Shown here piece after piece: positions 48,201 through 60,600 of a DNA stretch of 64,000 nucleotides (positions within the stretch are counted from its first letter, which is position 1; every line of letters starts with the position of its first letter). This DNA is from Allodiplogaster sudhausi (taxonomy: Eukaryota; Nematoda; Chromadorea; Rhabditida; Diplogasteridae), in NCBI GenBank assembly GCA_945643635.1, contig CALZFC010000055.1:242501-306500 (forward strand), given 5' to 3'. Made by a program: the position numbers and the translations under genes. The notes beneath the pieces were generated by a model, which saw nothing but the letters and a program-made list of their open reading frames with translations, did no database searches and was not told the DNA's origin.

Positions 48201-51200
48201 GGATGACAAGAAACCGTCTCCAAGTGCAACACCGGCAAAGAAACCAATTCCAAAACTGAAGCCAGACGACGATGAACCTGATGCAGATGTAACCCTGCCA
48301 GTTCCCAAAAAGCCAGCAACTCCTTCCAAACCTGCCGACAAAAAACCAACAACACCTGCCAAACCAAAGGGAGACGAGGAACTTCCTGCAGACGAGTTGG
48401 GTAAACCATCTCCTAAGAAACCAACTGGCCCGACATTCAAGGATCCCAAGAAGCCGGATGACAAGAAACCGTCTCCAAGTGCAACACCGGCAAAGAAACC
48501 AATTCCAAAACTGAAGCCAGACGACGATGAACCTGATGCAGATGTAACCCTGCCAGTTCCCTCAAAGCCAGCAACTCCTTCCAAACCTTCCGACAAACCA
48601 ACAACATATGCCAAACCAAAGGGAGATGAGGACCTTCCTGCAGACGAGGTGGGCAAACCATCACCGACGAAACCAACTGGCCCGACATTCAAGGATCCCA
48701 AGAAGCCGGATGACAAGAAACCGTCTCCAATTGCAACACCGGCAAAGAAACCAATTCCCAAACTGAAGCCAGACGACGATGAACCTGATGCAGATGTAAC
48801 CCTGCCAGTTCCCAAAAAGCAAGCAACTCCTTCCAAACCTGCCGACAAACCAACAACACCTGCCAAACCAAAGGGAGACGAGGAACTTCCTGCAGACGAG
48901 TTGGGTAAACCATCTCCTAAGAAACCAACTGGCCCGACATTCAAGGATCCCAAGAAGCCGGATGACAAGAAACCGTCTCCAAGTGCAACACCGGCAAAGA
49001 AACCAATTCCAAAACTGAAGCCAGACGACGATGAACCTGATGCAGATGTAACCCTGCCAGTTCCCTCAAAGCCAGCAACTCCTTCCAAACCTTCCGACAA
49101 ACCAACAACATATGCCAAACCAAAGGGAGATGAGGACCTTCCTGCAGACGAGGTGGGCAAACCATCACCGACGAAACCAACTGGCCCGACATTCAAGGAT
49201 CCCAAGAAGCCGGATGACAAGAAACCGTCTCCAAGTGCAACACCGGCAAAGAAACCAATTCCCAAACTGAAGCCAGACGACGATGAACCTGATGCAGATG
49301 TAACCCTGCCAGTTCCCTCAAAGCCAGCAACTCCTTCCAAACCTGCCGACAAACCAACAACACCTGCCAAACCAAAGGGAGACGAGGAACTTCCTGCAGA
49401 CGAGCTGGGCAAACCATTACCGAAGAAACCAACTGGCCCGACATTCAAGGATCCCAAGAAGCCGGATGACAAGAAACCGTCTCCAAGTGCAACACCGGCA
49501 AAGAAACCAATTCCCAAACTGAAGCCAGACGACGATGAACCTGATGCAGATGTAACCCTGCCAGTTCCCTCAAAGCCAGCAACTCCTTCCAAACCTGCCG
49601 ACAAACCAACAACACCTGCCAAACCAAAGGGAGACGAGGAACTTCCTGCAGACGAGCTGGGCAAACCATCACCGAAGAAACCAACTGGCCCGACATTCAA
49701 GGATCCCAAGAAGCCGGATGACAAGAAACCGTCTCCAAGTGCAACACCGGCAAAGAAACCAATTCCCAAACTGAAGCCAGACGACGATGAACCTGTTGCA
49801 GATGTAACCCTGCCAGTTCCCAAAAAGCCAGCAACTCCTTCCAAGCCTGCCGACAAACCAACAACACCTGCCAAACCAAAGCTAGACGAGGAACTTCCTG
49901 CAGACGAGCTGGGCAAACCATCACCGAAGAAACCAACTGGCACGACATTCAAGGATCCCAAGAAGCCGGATGACAAGAAACCGTCTCCAAGTGCAACACC
50001 GGCAAAGAAACCAATTCCCAAACTGAAGCCAGACGACGATGAACCTGATGCAGATGTAACCCTGCCAGTTCCCAAAAAGCCAGCAACTCCTTATAAGCCT
50101 GCCGACAAACCAACAACACCTGCCAAACCAAAGGGAGACGAGGAACTTCCTGCAGACGAGCTGGGCAAACCATCACCGAAGAAACCAACTGGCCCGACAT
50201 TCAAGGATCCCAAGAAGCCGGATGACAAGAAACCGTCTCCAAGTGCAACACCGGCAAAGAAACCAATTCCTACACTGAAGCCAGACGACGATGAACCTGA
50301 TGCAGATGTAACCCTGCCAGTTCCCAAAAAGCCAGCAACTTCTTCCAAACCTGCCGACAAACCAACAACACCTGCCAAACCAAAGGGAGACGAGGAACTT
50401 CCTGCAGACGAGCTGGGCAAACCATCACCGAAGAAACCAACTGGCCCGACATTCAAGGATCCCAAGAAGCCGGATGACAAGAAACCGTCTCCAAGTGCAA
50501 CACCGGCAAAGAAACCAATTCCCAAACTGAAGCCAGACGACGATGAACCTGATGCAGATGTAACCCTGCCAGTTCCCAAAAAGCCAGCAACTTCTTCCAA
50601 ACCTGCCGACAAACCAACAACACCTGACAAACCAAAGGGAGACGAGGAACTTCCTGCAGACGAGCTGGGCAAACCATCACCGAAGAAACCAACTGGCCCG
50701 ACATTCAAGGATCCCAAGAAGCCGGATGACAAGAAACCGTCTCCAAGTGCAACACCGGCAAAGAAACCAATTCCCAAACTGAAGCCAGACGACGATGAAC
50801 CTGATGCAGATGTAACCCTGCCAGTTCCCAAAAAGCCAGCAACTCCTTCCAAACCTGCCGACAAACCAACAACACCTGCCAAACCAAAGGGAGACGAGGA
50901 ACTTCCTGCAGGCGAGCTGGGCAAACCATCACCGGAGAAACCAACTGGCCCGACATTCAAGGATCCCAAGAAGCCGGTTGACAAGAAACCGTCTCCAAGT
51001 GCAACACCGGCAAAGAAACCAATTCCCAAACTGAAGCCAGACGAGGATGAACCTGTTGCAGATGTAACCCTGCCAGTTCCCAAAAAGCCAGCAACTTCTT
51101 CCAAACCTGCCGACAGACCAACACCTGCCAAACCAAAGGGAGACGAGGAACTTCCTGCAGACGAGCTGGGCAAACCATCTCCTAAGAAACCAACTGGCCC

Positions 51201-53060
51201 GACATTCAAAGATCCCAAGAAGCCGGATGACAAGAAACCGTCTCCAAGTGCAACACCGGCAAAGAAACCAATTCCCAAACTGAGGCCAGACGACGATGAA
51301 CCTGTTGCAGATGTAACCCTGCCAGTTCCCAAAAAGCCAGCAACTTCTTCCAAACCTGCCGACAAACCAACACCTGCCAAACCAAAGGGAGACGAGGAAC
51401 TTCCTGCAGACGAGCTGGGCAAACCATCACCGAAGAAACCTACTGGCCCGACATTCAAGGATCCCAAGAAGCCGGATGACAAGAAACCGTCTCCAAGTGC
51501 AACACCGGCAAAGAAACCAATTCCCAAACTGAAGCCAGACGACGCTGAACCTGATGCAGATGTAACCTTGCCAGTTCCCAAAAAGCTAGCAACTCCTTCC
51601 AAACCTGCCGACAAACCAACAACACCTGCCAAACCAAAGGGAGACGAGGAACTTCCTGCAGACGAGTTGGGCAAACCATCTCCTAAGAAACCAACTGGTC
51701 CGACATTCAAGGATCCCAAGAAGCCGGATGACAAGAAACCGTCTCCAAGTGCAACACCGGCAAAGAAACCAATTCCTAAACTGAAGCCAGACGACGATGA
51801 ACCTGATGCAGATGTAACCTTGCCAGTTCCCAAAAAGCTAGCAACACCTTCCAAACCTGCCGACAAACCAACAACACCTGCCAAACCAAAGGGAGACGAG
51901 GAACTTCCTGCAGACGAGTTGGGCAAACCATCTCCTAAGAAACCAACTGGCCCGACATTCAAGGATCCCAAGAAGCCGGATGACAAGAAACCGTCTCCAA
52001 GTGCATTACCGGCAAAGAAACCAATTCCAAAACTGAAGCCAGACGACGATGAACCTGATGCAGATGTAACCCTGCCTGTACCTAAGGGGCCAAACGAGAA
52101 TGAAGAAGTTCCAGAAGATGAGGTGCCAGATGCTCCAAAGAAACCGAAGAAGGGAAAGAAGCCGAAGGGCAAGAAGTCTCCAAAGAAAAAGCCCAAGAAG
52201 AATTTAAAGAAGCCGAAGCCCGAGGATGACGAACCATCTGAAGATGCAACGATTCCTCTTCCAGTCAAGAAGAAACAAACGGCGCCGCTGGCCAAGATGA
52301 AATCAAACCCCAGCCTCCACGACAAACTGCCGCTGCTGGAAGAGCCAGAGGAAGACGAACCAGAAGATGAAGAAGGGGAGCCGGAAGATCTCTTCCCAGA
52401 AGACGAAGAGGAAGATGAAGACGAGACAGAAATCGTGATCCCTGAGATTCCAAATATTCCCTACAAACCGCATTGGGTACCGCCCCCATTGCCTGCTGAG
52501 GAAGCCATCCCAATGCCACCAAAGGAGAAGACTCTCTGCGAACAGCTGAAAGAGGAGAAGCTGCCGCCCACCAAGCGATACGCTAAGAAGCCCGATCATC
52601 TGTTAGTTTACCTTAGCTTATTACATTCTTGTTCCCTTTGTAAATAAGAGGTGCTTGTGTATAAGAGAATGAATATTTGACAGGGACGTGTTTATTCCCT
52701 TCGTTATCCCGTGGGAGCAGACTCCTGCCCTTACAAGCCAGACTGGCATGGGTGCCTTTGGGCACCAGAGAGAATCCAAAGCACGCGTGGAAGACGGAGC
52801 TCATCCACTCACTCAGGTCATTTCTTCACTCCTCCACTTCTTTTGTTAGCTATACAAAGTGCCGATTACAGTATGTTATTTGAGAGTTCTGATATTTATG
52901 ATTCAGGGCAAGGTGCATACCGAGACGGTGAATCCACTCTTCTGTGACCTCTCCAAGTGTGCGAATCGGTCGGGGGAGACTGCTTACGGAGCTAATCGTC
53001 CGAACATTGCTCACGTCATCGATGGACACAGTTATGTCTCCGAGCCACTGGTTCGTCTGT

Positions 53061-53091
<31 letters not shown>

Positions 53092-54157
53092 CTTCTTTCT
53101 TTCTTTCTCTCACGTCCTCTCGTCATTTCCCTCGTGTTTCGTTAAAGTAAAGAACACCTGCTTTCCTAAATGATGTACTGCTTTCTGCAAAAGATATTTT
53201 ATGTGCATTGATGTCTAGTTAATAATAATAAAATCTTTGTTAATACAAAAAATATTTTTGGAAAATAATTGATCTTCAAGGTAAAACTAGGCGAATCTGT
53301 GATTCCACTCATGGCCAGAGGCTCTGTCCAGCAGCCGCAAGACTGCCTTGGCAATCTGCGATCTCAAGTTCACTCAATTTATTGATTATTCAACATTGTT
53401 CTCTTCACTTTCATTTAAAATAGCCTATTTTCGTAAAGTTAGATTAAATCAGAACTACATTTGAGATCACACACATTGAATATGGCAAGGACATGGAAGC
53501 AGGGCCATGCAAGGAATCTCATTCATTCATCAGCAGGCAATTCCTTTCTAATTCAAGCGAGAAGGCTGGTAGCAATGTTATTGATCGACGAAGGAATATG
53601 GTTCGTTTCTCCTTCTTATGTATCTGGTAGCACTGTAATGCAATGAATGGAATGACTTCGTGGAGATAGCGTTCTTTGTATGCAGAACCTCTGTCCCCAT
53701 AATGATAATGGTTTCAGATGCCACCCGGTGTAAAGTCCGACAAGGCAAGCGAATCCATCCTCCCTCGACTCTTTGACATCCAGGCAATCTTTCTAATCAT
53801 TTGATTGCAACGGAGAGTTAATAGGCAGGGAAATGAACAATTAATAATGTTAACTAGTACTTCGGGAAAGTGAATGATATGCGATGTTGATAAGTTCAGG
53901 ACATAGAAATGCGCAGCGGCGCGTGCTTTGGTGCTTTCCGTCCTTTGATTGCGGAGGCTGAAGGCGGGTACGGAATGAGTTACGATGAGGAACTCGCTTG
54001 CAAAGCCATCATCCCATTCCAGGTTTACGATTTCATATCAATTTACACATTTATCTCTCCTCAGTCATTCCAATCTGTCAGCAAATCAATTTTTCAGACT
54101 GCACCTTCAATAATCTACTACTACGCTTAACAGGCCTCGAACGAACTAGTTTTATAA
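42295..54157 (+). CDS. Giant 84-residue-repeat protein with calponin-like C-terminal repeats
   Basis: Exon 1 42295-42315 (MADEDEE), exon 2 42486-42572 (YEDEEEELSDVSFEDDDES), a possible exon near 42,695-42,780, 43297-43323 (TSAVTVPQQ), then a 9.2-kb exon 43387-52601 that repeats the SDVSFEDDD motif and enters the 84-residue array. A Lys-rich then Glu/Asp-rich segment ends the exon. Exons 52684-52816, 52907-53050, 53281-53367, 53718-about 53783, 53900-54022 and 54134-54157 carry calponin/CLIK-like repeats: VIPWEQTPALTSQTGMGAFG, CANRSGETAYGANRPN, VIPLMARGSVQQ, and MRSGACFGAFRPL, ending IIPFQASNELVL. Calponin-family repeats bind actin filaments (UNC-87, calponin). The array is low-complexity, disordered and PEVK-like. 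Total about 3,300 residues. I infer a muscle or cytoskeletal elastic tether. No orthologue is recognised. The exon 3 phase and the last two exons are uncertain. Confidence 0.72.
44144..52080 (+). repeat. Coding tandem array, ~32 copies of a 252-bp (84-residue) unit
   Basis: Units start at about 44144, 44396, 44651 and so on every 252 bp, with 255-bp units (extra Lys in ADKKPTTPA) and 249-bp units (one Thr lost near 51.1-51.4 kb). All length changes are multiples of 3. Unit landmarks in order: FKDPKKPDDKKPSPSATPAK, KPIPKLKPDDDEPDADVTLP, VPKKPATPSKPADKPTTPAK, PKGDEELPADELGKPSPKKP, TGPT. Three diverged units precede the array (43.6-44.1 kb), and a degenerate one (EDDEPSEDATIPLP) follows it at about 52.2 kb. 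Copies are nearly identical at nucleotide level. Confidence 0.97.
46163..49192 (+). repeat. Tandem duplication of a six-unit (1,515-bp) block inside the array
   Basis: Block 46163-47677 recurs as 47678-49192. Even rare variants are copied in order: FRDPKKP, the extra Lys of ADKKP, PTTYAKPK with SPTKPTGP, and SPIATPAKK with KKQATPS. This indicates one recent unequal-exchange event preserving the frame. Confidence 0.9.
53060..53110. repeat. (CT)n microsatellite
   Basis: CT tract directly after the 5' splice site (CTG/GTTCGT) of the second calponin-like exon. Confidence 0.85.
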
Positions 54158-54690
54158 AAAATATTAAAATGCTGTCTTCTATGTACTTATGATAAATCAT
54201 TCGATTGTCTTACCTTGTACAAAAAGAGGTTTATTACCTCTCCAGCGAATGTGCGTGTGCGTCCTTTAAAGAAGGTAAGAATAAGAGGAAAAATAACTTC
54301 TTCTTTTATCTTCCTATTTCTTATAATGAAAGTTAGTATTTTGCCAGATATTTGCACTTTTCTTTTTTTTTTGTTGATAGAGCGGAAAACGTCTCTGTCG
54401 ATGCACCCGGTGCGTCCTCATAAGTATTCTTGCGTATCTCGACGAGCCACACGACTGGCTCAGCGTTCCTCCCGGTCGTGTGCTTTTGGCCATCTCATCG
54501 CCATACGCAAGAATACCGATTTTTCCCTACAAAGCGCATAAGTCCCTTCTTGCCTTCGCACTGCTCGCGAGTGTGCTTGGACATCCACAGATCAAGTTCA
54601 CCCTTTCGTAAACCGAGCAAGGAGTGCCATCGGGTTGGGAAGAAGAGGCAGTCTCTGCCCCGCCTTCCCTAATGACACCTCATTTTCACC
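54158..54690. other. Gap between giant gene and satellite; unassigned exon-like frame
   Basis: About 530 bp. After a T-rich tract and an AG at about 54,378, one plus frame stays open to 54,612 (ILAYLDEPHDWLSVPPGRVL ... HPQIKFTLS) and looks protein-like. I recognise no family, and it could be an alternative last exon or chance. Confidence 0.35.
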
Positions 54691-57600
54691 AATTAGAAAG
54701 TATACTTAGAAACGCTTGTGGTTTATTGACTGGGTTTGCGCGGAGCGGCGTAGTGGGCGGCGGGGTTGAGATTTTCGAGTGGGGTTTTTTTTAGGAGGTA
54801 AATGAATATTGGGGCTACGTTTTGGTAATGGTTTGGGATTTTTCGGTTTTGGGTTTGGGGGTGGCGCCGGCGGCCAAAGTTGCAACATTTCGGCGCGAGG
54901 TTGCGCTGGGTTGGCGACTTTGAGCGTTTGTATCTTTTGTTTCGGAGAAGATGGGAAGCTGGAAAAAATAGTGGCAGATAGGGAATGTCTTCAAGATTAA
55001 TAGGACACAAATTGGGCGAATTCCGCCAGAGGGTATAGGAAGTGGGCGTGGCCAAACTTTTACCCCGTTTTTTGGCCCTTTTTTGCTCTGTTTTTTCTCA
55101 CTAACTCAAATTTTCAAAATTAACTTTTTCTCTTTCCGACATATATGATGTAGTTTTTCAAGGCGCATGTTTTGATATGTACATTGTGGAAAAAAAGACA
55201 TTGGGTCATATCGATCGAGGGCAAAAACAGGCGGGCCCATTTTGTTAGGAGCGAACCTTTGAAAAATCAATACTCGGAGATTTGGGATTGTAGTGGGACG
55301 TGACATTCTGAATATTGTACAGTTTTACGAGAGCTTTGGAATGAGCCTATTCCCGTTTGGCTGGGATTCCGGGAAAGTACCCTGAGGGGGCCGTGAAATC
55401 TCAAAATTTTGTGAGGCCATTTCCTTGGCTGTTTTATCTCGGGAATTCGTGGTATGGCAACATGTTATATATGATTCTGTAGCTTTTGAGAAGGCGAACA
55501 ACTTTCTCATACAAACCGTTTTGATATTCCGATGTTTTTGATCTACTCTTGGGGTCAGAAGGTTCAGGCCACTTTTTCGACCTTAGCTATCACTGACACT
55601 TTTTGGGGCATATTTTTATTAAGATAGAGCCTAAAATTAGCTATCGAATGATAGGTAGATCATGGGATTTGATCAAGGCGTATTCGAGATATGAATTATT
55701 TTGTGGCTTTTTGGTGCATTTTCGTAGTACGCAGAATTTCTAACGACCCAGGTTCGGAGTCGCGCGCGGGCAAACCCTTTTGCGCGTTTTAATTCGACCC
55801 CCAATGCAAAGTTCTTAATGCTAGGCGAAGACTCCAAGGGAGATAATGGGCGGCGATACTGAAACCAGGTCCCCCCATAGCTCCGCTAGTTAGAGTGTAT
55901 ACTTAGAAACGCTTGTCCATTATTGACTGGGTTTGCGCGGAGCGGCGTGGTGGGCGGTGGGTGTGAGATTTTGGGGTGCGGTTTTTTTAGGATGGAAAAT
56001 GAATATTGGGGCTACGATATGGTATGGGTTTCGGATTTTTGGGATTTGGATTTGTGGGTGGCGCCAGCGGCCAAAGTTGCAACTTTTCGGCGCGCGCTTG
56101 CGCTGGGTTGGCGAGTTTGAGCGTTTGTATCTTTTGAATGGAGAGGAGTTGGGTAAGGAAAAAAATAGTGGCAGATAGGGAATGTCTTCAAGATTAATAG
56201 GACACAAATTGGTCGAATTCTGAATGAGGGTCTTTGAAGTGGGCGTGGCCAAAATTTTACACCGTTTTTTGGCCCTTTTTTCGTCTGTATTTGCTCACTA
56301 ACTCAAATTTTCAAAAGGCGCATTTTCTGCTTTCGACATATTTGATGTAGTTTTTCAAGGCGCATGCACTGATATATAGATTGTTGGGCTAAATACATTG
56401 GGTCATATCGATCGATGGCAAAAACAGGCTTACCCATTTTGTTAGGAGCAAACCTTTGAAAAATCAATACTCGGAGATTAGGGACCAGAGCGGGATGGGA
56501 CATTCAGAATATTGTACAGTTTTAGGAGAGCTTTGAAATGAGCCTACTCCCGTTTCGCTGGATTTATGGGAAAGTACCCTGAGGGGGCCGTAAAATCTCA
56601 AATTTTTGGGTGTCCATTTCCTCGGCTGTTTTTTCTCGAATGTTGGAGTTATGGCAACGTGTTATATATCATTCTGTAGCTCTCGAAAAGGCGAACAAAT
56701 TTCTCATACAAAACGTTTTAATATTTTGGCGTTGTTGATCTACTTTTTGGGTCAGAATGTTTAGGCCACTTTTTCGACCTTAGCTATCACTGACACTTTT
56801 TGGGGCATATTTTTATTCGAATAGAGCCAAAAATTAGCTATCGAATAGTATGTCAATTGTCGCAATTGATAAAGGCATATTCGAGATATGATTTATTTTG
56901 TGACTTTTTGGTGCATTTTCATCGCACGCAGATTTTCTTAACGACCCAGGTTCGGAGTCGCGCGCGGGCAAACCCTTTTGCGCGCTTTTATACAAGTCCC
57001 TATTAGATTTAAACAATGCTAGGACATAGCGCGCACTCCAAGGGAGATAATGGGCGGCGATACTGAAACCAGGTCCCCCCATAGCTCCGCTAGTTAGAGT
57101 GTATACTTAGAAACGCTTGTGGTTTATTGGCCGGGTTTGCGCGGAGCGGCGTTGTGGGCGGTGGGAGTGAGATTTTGGGGTGGGGTTTTTTTAGGATGGT
57201 AAATGAATATTGGGGCTACGTTTTGGTATTAGTTTGGGATTTTTGGGATTTGGGTTTGGGGGTGGCGCCAGCGGTCAAAGTTGCAACTTTTCGGCGCGCG
57301 CTTGCGCTATGTTGGCCACTTTGAGCGTTTGTATCTTTTGAACGGAGAGGAATTGGGGAATGAAAAAAATATGTGTCGATAGCCCATGTCTTAATTATTA
57401 AGATTCCTTGTTGGTTTGGTCATAGTGCCTCAGGCGTGGCCAGGGGGCGTGACCAAAATTTGACCCCCTTTTTTGGCCCTTTTTTACTCTGTATTTGCTC
57501 ACTAACTCAAATTTTCAAAAGGCGCATTTTCTGCTTTCGACATATATGATGTAGTTTTTCAAGGCGCATGTTTTGATATATACAATGTGGAAAAAAAGAC

Positions 57601-60600
57601 ATTGGGTCATATCGATCGGGGGCAAAAACAGTCGGACCCATTTTGTTAGGAACGAACATTTGAAAAATCAATACTCGAAGATTTAGGATCGGAGCGGGAC
57701 GGGACATTCAGAATATTATTTAGGTTTTGGAGAGCTTTGAAATGAGCCTACTCCCGTTTGGCTGGGATTCCGGGAAAGTACCCTAAGGGGGCCGTGAAAT
57801 GTCGAAATTTTGGGAGGGTATTTCCGCGGCTGTTTTTTCTCAGGAGTTGGTGTTATGGCAACATGTTATATATCATTCTGTAGCTCTCGAGAAGGCGAAT
57901 AACTTTCTCATACAAAACGTTTTCATATTTTGACTTTTTTGATCTACTTTTGGTCCGAGAATGTTTAGGCCACATTTTCGACCACAGCTATCACTGACAC
58001 TTTTTGGGGCATATTTTTATTCAGATAGAGCCTAAAATTAGCTATCGAATGATAGGTAGATAGTCGGTATTGGTTCAGGCATATTCGAGAAATGAATTAT
58101 TTTGTGGCTTTTTGCTGCATTTTCATCGCACGCAGATTTTCTTAACGACCCAGGTTCGGAGTCGCGCGCGGGCAAACCCTTTTGCGCGTTTTAATTCGAC
58201 CCCCAATGCAAAGTTCTTAATGCTAGGACATAGCGCGCACTCCAAGGGAGATAATGGGCGGCGATACTGAAACCAGGTCCCCCCATAGCTCCGCTAGTTA
58301 GAAAGTATACTTAGAAACGCTTGTGGTTTATTGACTGGGTTTGCGCGGAGCGGCGTAGTGGGCGGCGGGGTTGAGATTTTCGAGTGGGGTTTTTTTTAGG
58401 AGGTAAATGAATATTGGGGCTACGTTTTGGTAATGGTTTGGGATTTTTCGGTTTTGGGTTTGGGGGTGGCGCCGGCGGCCAAAGTTGCAACATTTCGGCG
58501 CGAGGTTGCGCTGGGTTGGCGACTTTGAGCGTTTGTATCTTTTGTTTCGGAGAAGATGGGAAGCTGGAAAAAATAGTGGCAGATAGGGAATGTCTTCAAG
58601 ATTAATAGGACACAAATTGGGCGAATTCCGCCAGAGGGTATAGGAAGTGGGCGTGGCCAAACTTTTACCCCGTTTTTTGGCCCTTTTTTGCTCTGTTTTT
58701 TCTCACTTTTTCAAAATCTGTACCCGCGATTTTCTTTGTTTCGACATATATCATGTAGTTTTTGACGGCGCATCGACTTATCTATGGTTGTTCTCCTGAA
58801 GTTGCCTAGATCGATAGATACGAGGCAAAAACAGGCCGACCACTTTTGTTAGGTCCGAACCTTTGAAAAATCAATACTCGGAGATTAGGGATCGGAGCGG
58901 GATGAGACTTTCAGAATATTAAACAGTTTTACGAGAGCTTTGAAATGAGCCTACTCCCGTTTGGCTGGGATTCCAGGAAAGTACCCTGAGGGGCCTTGAA
59001 ATGTCGAATTTTTGGGAGGCCATTTCCGCGGCTGTTTTTTCTCGGGGATTGGCCTTATGGCAACATGTTATATATGATTCTGTAGCTCTCGAGAAGACGA
59101 ACAACTTTGTCATACAAAACGTTTTCATACAACGACGTTTTTGATCTACTTTTGGGGTCAGAATGTTTAGGCCACTTTTTCGACCTTAGCTATCACTGAC
59201 ACTTTTTGGGGCATATTTTTATTCGAATAGAGCCTAAAATTAGCTATCGAATGATAGGTTGATCTTCTGTATTCGTTCAGGCATATTCGAGATATGAATT
59301 ATTTTGTGGCTTTTTGGTGCATTTTCATGGCACGCAGATATTCAACCGACCCGGGTTCGGAGTCGCGCGCGGGCAAACCCTTTTGCGCGTTTTTATATGA
59401 CCCCCAATGCAAATTTCTTAATGCTAGGACATAGCGAAGACTCCGAGGGAGATAATGGGCAAAGATACTGAAACCAGGTCCCCCCATAGCTCCGCTAGTT
59501 AGAGTATGTACTTAGAAACGCTTGTCCATTATTGACTGGGTTTGCGCGGAGCGGCGTGGTGGGCGGTGGGGTTGAGATTTTGGGGTGCGGTTTTTTTAGG
59601 ATGGTAAATGAATATTGGGGCTACGTTTTAGTATTGGTTTGGGATTTTTTGGTTTGGGGTTTGGGGTCGGCGCCGGCGGCCAAAGTTGCAACTTTTCGGC
59701 GCGCGCTTGCGCTATGTTGGCCACTTTGAGCGTTTGTATCTTTTGAACGGAGAGGAATTGGGGAATGAAAAAAATATGTGTCGATAGCCCATGTCTTAAT
59801 TATTAAGATTCCTTGTTGGTTTGGTCATAGTGCCTCAGGCGTGGCCAGGGGGCTTGACCAAAATTTGACCCCCTTTTTTGGCCCTTTTTTACTCTGTATT
59901 TGCTCACTAACTCAAATTTTCAAAAGGCGCATTTTCTGCTTTCGACATATATGATGTAGTTTTTCAAGGCGCATGTTTTGATATATACAATGTGGAAAAA
60001 AAGACATTGGGTCATATCGATCGGGGGCAAAAACAGTCGGACCCATTTTGTTAGGAACGAACATTTGAAAAATCAATACTCGAAGATTTAGGATCGGAGC
60101 GGGACGGGACATTCAGAATATTATTTAGGTTTTGGAGAGCTTTGAAATGAGCCTACTCCCGTTTGGCTGGGATTCCGGGAAAGTACCCTAAGGGGGCCGT
60201 GAAATGTCGAAATTTTGGGAGGGTATTTCCGCGGCTGTTTTTTCTCAGGAGTTGGTGTTATGGCAACATGTTATATATCATTCTGTAGCTCTCGAGAAGG
60301 CGAACAAATGTCTCATACAAAACGTTTTCATATTTTGACTTTTTTGATCTACTTTTGGTCCGAGAATGTTTAGGCCACTTTTTCGACCATAGCTATCACT
60401 GACACTTTTTGGGGCATATTTTTATTCAGATAGAGCCTAAAATTAGCTATCGAATGGTAGGTAGATCATGGGATTTGATACATGCATATTCGAGATATGA
60501 ATTATTTTGTGGCTTTTTGGTACATTTTCATCGCACGCAGATATCCTATACCGACCCAGGTTCGGAGTCGCTCGCGGGCAAACCGTTTTGCGCTCTTTTG

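Noticed and set aside
44144..52080. CRISPR array or prokaryotic repeat
   Set aside because: Period is 252 bp with no unique spacers; the repeat is an uninterrupted coding frame in a eukaryotic gene.
43203..52325. Three long minus-strand frames (355, 1,930 and 744 codons) as real genes
   Set aside because: They mirror the plus-strand 84-residue repeat exactly, and the plus frame continues into conserved acidic and calponin-like exons. Kept only as a finding.
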